A DNA stretch of 64,000 nt from Pomphorhynchus laevis (Eukaryota > Acanthocephala > Palaeacanthocephala > Echinorhynchida > Pomphorhynchidae), in contig WNNJ02000598.1 of the NCBI GenBank assembly GCA_012934845.2, positions 1 through 64,000 on the forward strand, given 5' to 3'. Shown here piece after piece: positions 54,787 to 64,000 of this stretch (positions within the stretch are counted from its first letter, which is position 1; every line of letters begins with the position of its first letter). The translations under genes were made by a program, and so were the position numbers. The notes below the pieces were generated by a model. The model did not search any database, was not told the DNA's origin, and worked only from the letters and a program-made list of their open reading frames with translations.

Positions 54787-56440
54787 AGTGTTATCGCTAA
54801 ACAAGCCAGGGTAGGACAAGAATAGTTCAGTAAGACCGAAAATCTTAAGTTACTCTTAACTAAGGTTATAAGACCTTGAGATGAAGAGGAGTGAGGAGGA
54901 GTGATATACGAAGTGAAGTGTGTAGTTTTGTGCTTTGGTAAAATTCGAATATTGTTTTGGGGGACCGGATAGATCTACTCTCCTGAAGGACTATAACATC
55001 GGCATCTCGACCAGATAGAAGGCAAAGGGCAGAAGCACCTCCCGAGGTCCACTAAACGAGGTTAAGTGAAAACGGTTCGGGGCAACTTACCATTGTAATG
55101 GTGTCACCAGGAAGGGTAGCTAAACCCTCTAGTTATGGTCAGAGGAGGGAAGGTTACTCTTTCTATCTCCAGCCCCAACAAAGGAACTACTTAACCATTA
55201 CTTGCTGAGTGCATTTTCATCATATCCCTTGTTTTGCAGTGGTCAGTTCTTCCCTTTCTTTGAAAGCCGGATCAGAGCATTACCGCCGGGGGAAGATGAT
55301 CGTTTATTTGATAATACTATGGAAATCGGCTCAGATGAGGGAGAAGGAGTCGTGAAGCTTTCACCAGCGTGGTTATCTCATTAACCAACTGGCGAAGGGT
55401 ATCACCATTCTTCTCTTAAATAAGGCGAATAACTTCATCCATACAGAGGTCGGGTTTTGCCGATTCTTTAAGGTTAGAGAATTTCACATCGTTCGGAGTA
55501 GTAATCATGTCTCCCGGTTGCGTCATATGCAGTCTGAGATAGGCTTTAAAATGAATGCACTTTCGTGACCAGTCAGGGTGTTTAAGCCCCCAGTTGCAGC
55601 AATGTGGGGAATTTTTGAAGGCGTCGGGAGCATTTTCATTTTCTTACGAGTCACAGACTCCATACGTCTGTGGCCGTAGGCAGCTAGACCCACAGTGACT
55701 CCAATTGTGACACTAGTTGCAATGGGGGTAGGTCAGATTTTCTGAAGATATATGTGAAAATTTCAAGTTGCAAGCACATTTAGCCAAAATTAAAGCCTCT
55801 CTTCTGAGGTGTTGGCGAATGCAATGAGTAGGAGATCACCCCTTTCCTCATTATAAATCGTATGTTAAAGATATCGTACAACTTCTCTCGTTCTAGTATG
55901 TCTTTGTCATTAAGATCGGATAGAATATTTGATGTTTTTTCACGAGGCCAGAATATGCCTGTATGAGTAAGATCCTGTATGGGTTAGATTAGCTTTAAAG
56001 AAGTTAATAAACTCCTTAGAAATATCGGGACTTACGAAGGTGATTATGTAGGTATTAGCAACAGAGCGAGCTAAGTTGATTAAGACTCTATCACTGTATT
56101 TACCAATAAACGGACGCGGAAATGCATTAAAATGTAGATTCTGTGCTGCCGGAATTGTAGCAGTAATAATCAAGATTTTCTAGCTTTTTGATTGGAGGAA
56201 GCTTTTCCTGTAACGCATTGTTGTTTAGGTAAAAGTTATTACTGACCTTGAACTTCTGATAATTAGAAGTCGTCGACAAGGAAGATATTTCTATAGGAAC
56301 ATCCAAATTTAATTATGTATTAGTTTGGTTGTGCAGTATTTTCGCTGGAATTATTAAATTCTTTGATAGCTCTGGCAATGCACTTTTCACGTTCATTTGA
56401 AAAATAAATTAATTTGATGTATTATGTCTCAAACTTTTTT
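54787..56440 (-). mobile_element. LINE copy L6, 5' part, strongly decayed
   Basis: On the - strand: ORF1 N-terminal sequence (55940-56173, NLHFNAFPRPFIGKYSDRVL), a worn zinc-knuckle region (about 55560-55740), and the start of ORF2 endonuclease (about 54840-55100). The middle of ORF2 between here and 53811 is missing, so the R380 cluster replaced or accompanied a deletion. Confidence 0.7.
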
Positions 56441-57260
56441 TAAATGAATCAGACACATAGAGCACATTTACATATCAGTGAGCGATAGCCTCATGGACAA
56501 ATATCGAAATCTAACAAATCGGACACAACAAATGATATCTCGTTTACAAAGCTCACAGTTTCGAAAGACCAAATTTAGAAGAGATAGTTACCAAAATTGT
56601 ATTAAGAATGATAAAATCAATGGTTGGGCTATTAAAAGACTTGACAAAAAGATGGAAGAGTGATTTAAAAAAGCTTCACGATATAATTGGCGACAGTTTA
56701 TGCTAGCAGACACGACACCAACTGACTCATCTTTAGATATCTTCAGGGTGGTCAGGCAAACACAACCTACTCAAGGAGTGAACAAGATAAATATACGGTG
56801 ACTACCTAAGGTTACTATCAAAAAGATGGCAGGATCACCATCCTACAGACTGAGTAAGGCATGCTTAACCCTCAGCATTGAATTTTCTGATGAGGGCGTC
56901 AAGAGAAACTGGGTAGGGCGAACTGCTGACCAATCCTATATAACATCTCAATAAAAATAAATATGTGAATATACGGACAGCACCTATGAACTTCGAAGAA
57001 CAAGGGCTGTTCAAACAGTTTTCGGTGTCATCAGTAATAACATATCAATTGATAAGTTCCCTAATATTAGTAAAAAATGTATTGAACCCCAAATTCTTGC
57101 AAGGTTATTGCGACGAGTTTTTATCCTTTTGTTCGAAAAGCGTACATCGAATCTAGAAAAGTAACCGTCGCAGAAATATACATTAGCTAATGGCAAATTC
57201 AAAAGACTCAAGTTAAGGAAAAACTTGTCAACCTAATGCTAGTAAAATTAGAAATATTGA
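56441..57260 (+). other. Possible further LINE remnant, unassigned
   Basis: A 61-codon frame (56478-56663: MSDSLMDKYRNLTNRTQQMI...) and following sequence near 56820-56900 resemble the ORF1 tail and intergenic part of the LINEs in plan (GATGGCAGGATCACCATCC), but similarity is weak. Confidence 0.25.
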
Positions 57261-57409
57261 TCGGTGATTTTAATTGATTGGTTTCAATTTCTCATGTAAT
57301 TCGAGTCCTTTTATTGATTTAAAAATGTTCAAAAAATTTATATCCATAGTTTACAAAAAATACAAAAGATCAATCAAATTCGATTTGAACGAAATAATAA
57401 GCTTAATTA

Positions 57410-57690
57410 TCTGAAAGACGGGCATTTTTAGGTTTTTGCTTCTTTGCTAGGGGTATATAGCCAGAATAAAGAGAGGTATTTCGGAAGGCTTTCTTGAATA
57501 ATTTAAATTTGATACACAGCGACTCAAACATTGATAAAAAGACCACAGAGGCAAAATTACCGGGGTTATGTGGAACTGTCTGATAAGTTAATTTATGGTT
57601 CGATAGCTGTGTGAATATTACTTCGTTTCGTGATTTTTTGACAACAATGATATCTAATATGTAGGGTATTTTTTTAATACTTTTGTGGTT
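57410..57690 (-). mobile_element. PLE fragment, worn
   Basis: Fossil: a - strand frame with ILDIIVVKKSRNEVIFTQLS, LTYQTVPHNPGNFASV and LCIKFKLFKKAFRN follows the plan of the PLE segment after the RT palm (FLDI... then a helical region). No other parts remain beside it. Confidence 0.5.
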
Positions 57691-58036
57691 TTTAAATCCA
57701 GTTCACGTATTCAGTTTGCTTTGGATTTATCTTTCTATATATCACATCTTTCTCTATAAATTCGTTTATTTTCACTATTTCTTCGTTTTATTTGAGTATG
57801 TAATTTTTCCACTCTCTAATATTCTACATACATTAAACCTTTTTTCTAATTGATTGGTTTTTCAAACTTACAATTAAAACATTAAAATTTAATTAATTCT
57901 ATATATATTCAACGTATCTTTACGGTCAAAATTACTTAAAATATATTAAAATCGTTGAGAATTACTTTCGGGTCAAAAGTAACTTTTTTATTGCGAACCA
58001 TCCCCGAGAATACAAAAAGAACTTTATTTATTTGAT

Positions 58037-58066
58037 ATTTCGACTGTACTTAGCAGTCCTTTTCAA
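58037..58066 (-). ncRNA. Hammerhead core relic at PLE 3' end
   Basis: UUGAAAA in place of CUGANGA, stem II GACUG/CAGUC, GAAAUAUC. Core changed, probably inactive. Confidence 0.5.
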
Positions 58067-58124
58067 TCTAAAAATAGAAGAAAAAATATTACACAAAAAG
58101 AAAATTCCATTAAAAATAATGTAA

Positions 58125-59084
58125 CTAAGTTATAGCCCCATCGGCAATAGCTGATTTCATTTTGGCAACCTTATCACGATGTTTAGCAAGTTTATAGTTT
58201 ACATCTTTTTGTACGTCTTGTGGAGGGAATTTTAAGGACCAGTTGGATTTATTTCCTTCCATTGTAGGAAAGATGGAAATGTACAATGATTCCAAAACGA
58301 GTCTACGTCCTAACTGTTTTTCTTTATGTAGAATATATGTGCTTTCAAAATCAATATTGTGGCCGGTCTCAATAACATGATTGAATATTGCTGAAGATGT
58401 ATCACTTTTCTTCAGGTTGTACTTATGTTGGTACGTTCTCTTTTTTAAACCTTGTTTAGTTTGTCCAACATAGGTCTTCTCACAATCTGAACACGGAATG
58501 GTATAAATTACACATTGTGATGCTGCAACTGGTTTCCTTTTAAAAATGCCACTAAGTCTCGCACCAGTTTTGTAGTACACTTTTATACTGTTCTTAAACT
58601 TTGAAGTTAACTTCGACAATCGTCTCTTTAAAGTATTATTGATGAACGTTGATTTAACGTGTTTCATATCTAGCTGTGCGGTCGACGTTCTAGGCAACTG
58701 GCTTGCCCTTATCGCAATTGTAAAAGACCGTTTTATAGCCCATTCCGGATATTGACATTCCCTTAATATGCAATTTATTCTCCTATACTCTCTGTGTCTG
58801 TATTCTCTGTTACTGCATATTGTCAGGGCTCTTCTGAACAAAGAGCTGGCCGCTGAAATTTTGTATCCTTCCGGGATATATGTGGTCCAAGGAGTGAGCG
58901 TATGTGGGATATTCGGTTTTCTAAAAACGTCTGTTAAGATGATGTTATTACGTCTTAACACTTTAACATCTAGGAAATTTATTACATTTTCCATGTCTTC
59001 ACAATTAACTTTCCACTGAATTGCCTTGTCATGTTTGTTAAGTATTTCCTCTAGACCTATTATTTTTGGGTCTGTATCAAACAC
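58125..59084 (-). pseudogene. PLE thumb-linker-GIY-YIG frame
   Basis: 319-codon frame. FLDVKVLRRNN at about 38-48 starts the post-palm region. CVIYTIPCSDCEKTYVGQTK at about 200-219 holds the GIY-YIG motifs (VIY and YVG), followed by Lys/Arg-rich sequence, HNIDFE and a Glu in LVLESLYI, as in the active-site layout of this nuclease family. No N-terminal RT is present, so it cannot act as an element by itself. Confidence 0.8.
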
Positions 59085-59138
59085 GGCGAAAACATCGTCG
59101 GAATTTTCTTTTTGTGTAATATTTTTTCTATTTTTAGA

Positions 59139-59168
59139 TTGAAAAGGACTGCTAAGTACAGTCGAGAT
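59139..59168 (+). ncRNA. Hammerhead core relic, inverted twin
   Basis: Near-identical to 58037-58066 in the opposite orientation (TTGAAAAGGACTGCTAAGTA onwards), ending GAGAT instead of GAAAT. Confidence 0.45.
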
Positions 59169-60456
59169 ATATTTAAATGTTATTTTGATAGAGTTTTATA
59201 AAATTTACCATTTTTAGCATTTTTGAACTGCGAGCATTGTTATTTACTTAAACGAAATAAAAAATTTCACATCTACATTCTTATTTTACAACAGTTTATA
59301 AATATCATAATTTAATTTTTTCATAATTTCCTGTTCTAACTGTATAATTTCCTTCCCTTTTGTAGCAACTAATGAATTATATCGTATTTTAGGAATGCAT
59401 TTATTCAATAATTTATATGTGCTAATGATATCTACATGCACACTTTCAAACTCTACAAGACAAATTAATTTTTATATCAATTATGAAAATCTGTGATTTT
59501 CAATCTTTTTCTAATTATGCAATTACTGATTGCATTATAATGTAGTGCAATATGCAAGACCGCGTTATTCTCGAGTAATTCAATGAATTGGAAGAATTTA
59601 TGTAAAACGGAATATAAATTAAAAGCTATTTTACAATTGTTTGGGATATAGGCTAAACTCGAGGATTAAAAATATAGTAAATCTATCAATAAATAAAATA
59701 TGCTACAAGAAACATATTTTTGCATGAGCAGAAATTAAACCTAATTTTAAACCTATTATATGCATACTATATAATATTAAATATAATACATAAAAAAGTG
59801 GAATTTTAAGAATTGCCATAATTTGTAAAATACATTTAAAATATATTTTATTAAAAATAAATTTAAAATCTTACAATGATTCATCCAGGTAGCCTCATTC
59901 TTAATAAAACTAATATTAATGATAAAGAAGGTATATATCTAGATTTGAACATTAAATTAACATCAATTTAAACTATTTTTAATTTATATCGTAAATATGA
60001 TATATTTAAATTTACAAGAAACATATTTAGGATCATTTCCGTTATACTGACTTTGTCGTAGCAAAGCAAGAATGTGCTAAAATAGTGGAATTGTATGTAC
60101 TCTTTCAACTGACAAAATTTTTTTGGGAGAAACAAACACAAATTTAAATATTTAAATAAAAAAAAATAAATAAATATTTAATTTTTAAAAATTTTAAGCG
60201 AATTGAAGTCGGAATGACTTTTAAATAATGTGTATTATTTGTATGAATTTCCCGTGTAATTGCTATCATTGTAAAGTTTTTCAATAAATGCACGAAAAGT
60301 TATTCAACTTTCTTCATTTTTTCGAAAAAAATGATTCGAATTTGAAAAATCTCAAAAATTTCAAATATAAACATGCAATTTTTATTGCAGTACTGCAATC
60401 TGCATATTTATAATGATATATAATCCAAAGCTTTGGTAATTTGAGATTTTCCACAT
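59169..60456. other. AT-rich spacer, nothing assigned
   Basis: No open frame of note. Presumably intergenic, or intron of the gene at 61.4 kb. Confidence 0.4.
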
Positions 60457-60858
60457 TTAATTTGAAAAACAGTCATTTTTAAAATTCCCAGAAGATTTGA
60501 TCGATAAATCGATTAATCTAACATTTTTAAGGCATTGCAAAATAGCATCAAAACTGTTGTCGTTTCGGTGCCTTCTACGCCAAATAAATTCCACAATATA
60601 TGAGTCGATCATGGATCGATGTGTACCCCATCGTCGTCTATTTCCAGATTTTAGCTGGTTCCATGTCGACTCTATCTGCTGCGTGTGGATAGGATCTGAA
60701 GTCACAAATTCAACAGAATCATTGACAGTCCTGTGCTGAAAGCTATCCTTCCTAGCTTTGCACGCCACAATAACCTTGCAAAGATCTGAATGGATTATTG
60801 AGCCTGGCAGAATGCATTGCTTAATACAAGCATTTAGTGTTTCGGAGTTTAAAAACAT
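60457..60858 (-). pseudogene. Merlin/ISXO2-type DDE transposase, C-terminal part
   Basis: 133-codon frame. ILPGSIIHSDLCKVIVACKA supplies a motif like the second catalytic Asp region (..GSxIHSD). IHTQQIESTWNQLKSGNRRR carries the HTQxIExxW block with the third acidic residue, and YIVEFIWRRR the C-terminal signature. These match the ISXO2-like (IS1595/IS1016) domain used by eukaryotic Merlin transposons, described from schistosomes among others. The N-terminal half with the first Asp and the terminal inverted repeats were not found. It could be a remnant or a domesticated exon. Confidence 0.75.
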
Positions 60859-61394
60859 TAAAATTTAAAACATTAAAATTTAAATGTTTTTTAAAACATT
60901 AAAATTTAGATAAAAATGAAAGCATTTAAATTATGATATAAAATGAAAACATTTAAATTTAGAAATATATGATTTTGTCTTGTGTGATTAATTCCGATTT
61001 AAAGATAATAAGAAAAAGACAAAATGTATTTTTGTAGAAAGAAATAATCCTTTCAAATATTATTTAACAGCTACCAATACTGTCTTCAGGTAAAAAAAGT
61101 AAATTTTATCTAATTTTTATACAAATCTGGTATAAATTAAACCAAAGGATGCAGAAGCAGCCGCCAAATGTTAAAGAAAGCTTTATACTTTTACAAAAAC
61201 ACGTAGTCTTCTTGGTTTCTTTAAATTATAACAAAATAAAATAGTTAAGATACATAAATCTAATTAAAATTTAATTCATTAAGATTTAATTAATCATAAA
61301 TTTGATTAATTATAAATTTAATATATTAAAATTTAATTAAGAATAATAAATTTTGAAAATATAATTAGTTTCATTCTAAAAAATTTAAAGGTAC

Positions 61395-62278
61395 CTGTGA
61401 CAATGCAGGAGGAAATTTTTTTCTGGTGATAATTCCACTATGGATGGCTCGCTACGTTGTCGGAATGCGAATCCTAACACTGACTTTGCAACACAAAAGT
61501 TCTCCAAAATTAGATCAATCGATTTATTGTTTGGTAATGATAACCTTATATTTAATGGAAAATCATAACGCATAAGAATTTCAGATAAGCTAAATTCTCC
61601 ATGGTTATTTTTGTACTCTGGTTGGATTTCTTCGTTGCTGTCAATTACGGTTGCGAATCGTAACGGCACAGCAGGTGGAATTATATATTCTCCCCCAAAT
61701 TCATCCTGCAGAATAAATCCTTCCTTTGTTGTCGATCGATGTTCGTTGGGCAAAATTGATTGATAAGAGCATTTACTTACGGCGTTAAGAAATATGTCTT
61801 TGTTTAAGACAACCTTTACCCACGGATCCATCGGATTAGACGACAATCTCCGATGAACCGGAATAAAAGAAAGAATTTTGATTCGTCTGGGAAATTCAAA
61901 CCTAAATAGTTCAAAAGCGTTTTGGAACACCCACCAACGAGTCTTAAACATTGGGTTTGGTGATATTATCTTGCACGGTAGCTTATACCAATCAGAGAGA
62001 ATGTACATTTTGCTTTGTTTGCCTTCATTTGATTTGGCCAAAATAGCGTATCTATCAAAAATCGAATGCAAAAAAATGTACTGGTCGTGTGAAATGCCTG
62101 CTTCGATATTCTTCTTAACTTTAATAATCTGTGGAAGTTGGAAATGTTCGACGAAGTCGTAGAATGCATACTGTCCCACTTCCCATTGTAAATTGGCAAC
62201 TGTCTCTAACCTGTCTTCGATTTCATGCTTCTCCTCGTTAGTCAATGTAATTAAAGTCATCGTTTTGTTTTTAGGTAA
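61395..62278 (-). CDS. Host exon, possible CABIT-domain protein
   Basis: Acceptor TATTGTTATTGCAG|TTACCTAA and donor TGTCACAG|GTACCT bound an open 884-base exon (phase 0 in, phase 2 out). The protein has YDFVEHFQLPQIIKVKKNIE early on and FSLSEILMRYDFPLNIRLSL near the end. Both resemble the (S)L..(L)...F.LP..V+V start of CABIT domains found in THEMIS and GAREM signalling adaptors. Two such starts about 185 residues apart would fit a double-CABIT arrangement. The assignment is by pattern only. Upstream and downstream exons were not identified. No membrane segment or signal peptide is visible in this exon. Confidence 0.5.
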
Positions 62279-62837
62279 CTGCAATAACAATATAATAACT
62301 ATTTAATAATTTTCCAAATATCCTCAAGCTGCACTCTTGGCAAGAGTTCTTCCTTTTGATATTTTTTTGTTATTCGCCGGCTTGGATACTTGCTGATGAT
62401 GATATAGTAGCCGCTACAACCAAACCCGAGCTGTCGTCGCGTCTAGCCGGACAATATCAACCTTGTTGCTGCTACGATCACAACTGATTCGCACCACCAC
62501 TCCTGCTAATACGGCAGTATACGAGAGTGACAGAGACTAAGATTTTAAATTAAAGAAAAACTATTACTTCTGTCTATATATGGAGTATGGAAATTTTCAA
62601 GCCAAGAACGTGACTAGTGCAGAGAAGCTCGTTGTCTTCCTCTTTTAGCTTCTTCCTCGCTTTTCAATTACTAGAGAAATACTCGATGTCTGCGTATTTA
62701 AAATAACTGCTACTCCTAGTATTATTGAAATTTTACAAAAGCTACCTGTGTATCTTACCTTCCACCACCTTTTATTTTTTAAAAACGAATATTTCTCATA
62801 TATAGTAGCCTTTTTATTTTGTTACTCCTCCCTCACG

Positions 62838-62932
62838 CTGTAATAGTAATAATAATAATAATGCTATTACAACAGGTAATAACAGCAATAGCAGCAGCAA
62901 TGTCGATAACTGTAGGTGGTAACAGAGTTTTC
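62838..62932. repeat. (TAA/CAG)-type trinucleotide-rich tract
   Basis: AATAATAATAATAATGC followed by AACAGCAATAGCAGCAGCAA and similar; an imperfect trinucleotide microsatellite. Confidence 0.8.
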
Positions 62933-63213
62933 AGTTTTTTAACAGCAGCAATATAGTAGTAGACCATGTGTAGTAGTAGTGAAATTTCATTTTTTAAATG
63001 CTAACATTTTACTGACGATGCAGCGTAGCAAAGATCTCGCTCTCTGTGTTTAAAAACGAAACATTCCCTCTCTCTATATATATATTCTATACGTGAAATG
63101 TGCGATGGCGCATTACATAGCGATGATGTGGAGTATACAAATATACATAAATGACATTTTTTATTATTATCTAAGAATATGCAAAACGGCTGCTACGGTG
63201 GATGGTGCCGGTG

Positions 63214-63233
63214 ACGGGTGTCAGAACACCCGT
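63214..63233. repeat. GC-rich hairpin
   Basis: ACGGGTG, loop TCAGAA, CACCCGT. A GC stem of seven pairs, extendable by further pairs with one mismatch. The T run expected of a pol III terminator does not follow. Confidence 0.7.
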
Positions 63234-64000
63234 GACGATGAAGCTGGAATATACAAATAAAAAAATTTCATCAAATACAACATGAACAAAATGGAGAGAC
63301 TACAATTATGAAATAGCTATACAACCGATACATCAAGAAACATTAACCCGATACGATGGAGTGGATTCTAATGCATGAATGCAGCCCCGACGATATATGA
63401 CAGACAAAGCATGGAAATCATTAGATGATGACAACCACAACGCTGTTCAGTTGTCTTTATTATTTTTCCATTCAAAAGAATTTTTTAGAATTTTACTGCA
63501 CATACTTGTTGATGAGTAAATCGCACGCAATTGCTTAAAAGATCTTTCAGGGTTCAAGAATTATTAACACAAAAACTATGGATCATTTACTTTATCGGAT
63601 TATACACACAAATGGCATCGTTATCAGCCTATTTCTTCTTATTTTATTCAGCTCTTTATGTGCATTTCTGTATTATATTATTCGACTTGGAAATACTTAA
63701 ATTAATCAAATCAATAAACATAGTATAGGTGTACTCTATACATTAATTTAAAACTAAAATCATCCACATCTTAAGATTTTATATGATTTTTATGTATATA
63801 TTTATAACTTTAATAAATTAAATCTTTTAAATTGATTAATAGATAACATGCCATTAGAATTAAAATTAGAAATCATCAAGAGCAAATAATGTGTTATCAT
63901 ATCTTGGCACATATTCCTCAACTTAACAGAGCAACGGGGCAAAATAAATGCCAATGATGCACTTCATTTAATGGACTTTATAATTACCTGGTGTAACATA

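Larger units (their letters stand above)
58020..59168 (-). mobile_element. Penelope-like element with intact GIY-YIG region, 5' truncated
   Basis: Fossil PLE in - orientation. Its frame (58125-59084) is open. Worn hammerhead cores lie at both ends in opposite directions (58037-58066 on -, 59139-59168 on +), so a 3' end is again present in inverted form upstream. The RT catalytic core is missing. Confidence 0.82.
62279..64000. other. Upstream region of the 61.4 kb exon, nothing firmly assigned
   Basis: Less AT-rich patches near 62370-62520 and 63180-63260 could be 5' exons or UTR, but no frame is convincing. A 65-codon hydrophobic frame at 63531-63728 is unsupported. Confidence 0.35.

Noticed and set aside
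63531-63728. 65-codon hydrophobic frame
   Set aside because: AT-rich sequence easily gives Phe/Leu/Ile-rich frames; no start context or conservation evidence.

Overview
The window looks like nuclear DNA of an AT-rich animal genome, most likely a flatworm (inference). Host genes are spliced with very long introns. The repeats are APE-type LINEs, Penelope-like elements (PLEs), a Merlin-type transposase and many hammerhead-ribozyme-bearing repeats, a mix reported together in schistosomes and planarians. Nothing bacterial is seen: no operons, rRNA, CRISPR or origin. Retroelement bodies stand out as less AT-rich islands.

Host genes. A secreted SPARC/osteonectin-like gene runs on the + strand from 3078 to at least 35465. 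Its exons carry a signal peptide, a Ser/Thr-rich acidic segment, a Kazal/follistatin-like domain (two exons with matching phase) and two EF-hands. One EF-hand loop is completed only if a GC-AG intron is used. Its introns are filled by most of the repeats described here, plus two antisense coding fragments: a ubiquilin-like UBA end at 18354-18500 and an acidic C-terminal exon at 34710-34999. On the - strand, 50447-52583 holds three phase-compatible exons of a gene I do not recognise, and 61395-62278 holds a large exon that may be CABIT-like.

Mobile elements. Six copies of one LINE family are present: L1 (-) and L2 (+) head to head at 6.4-14.2 kb; L3 (+) at 21.4-25.3 kb; L4 (+) at 37.5-41.35 kb; L5 (-, 5' truncated) at 41.9-43.6 kb; L6 (-) at 53.0-56.4 kb, split by other repeats. 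L3, L4 and L5 sit inside older PLEs, and I found direct target duplications for L3 and L5. PLE pieces lie at 21.2/25.3, 27.0-31.0, 37.2/41.4/43.6, 57.4 and 58.0-59.2 kb. A Merlin/ISXO2-type transposase piece is at 60.5-60.9 kb.

Hammerheads. Cores of the form CUGANGA - stem II - GAAA recur in at least five unrelated repeat settings: PLE ends, a 321-bp tandem repeat with a complete ribozyme at 6033-6107, a 296-bp tandem repeat with a complete ribozyme at 31266-31309, a tRNA-headed SINE with a complete ribozyme at 26611-26700, and a 380-bp repeat family (here R380). In R380 the three hammerhead strands are all present and complementary, with compensatory changes between copies, but in a strand order that does not fold as an ordinary hammerhead within one unit. 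This is the most unusual signal in the window.

The remaining sequence is AT-rich introns and spacers with (AT)n tracts and many perfect palindromes and foldbacks. All assignments rest on reading motifs and splice phases by eye; no similarity search was run.
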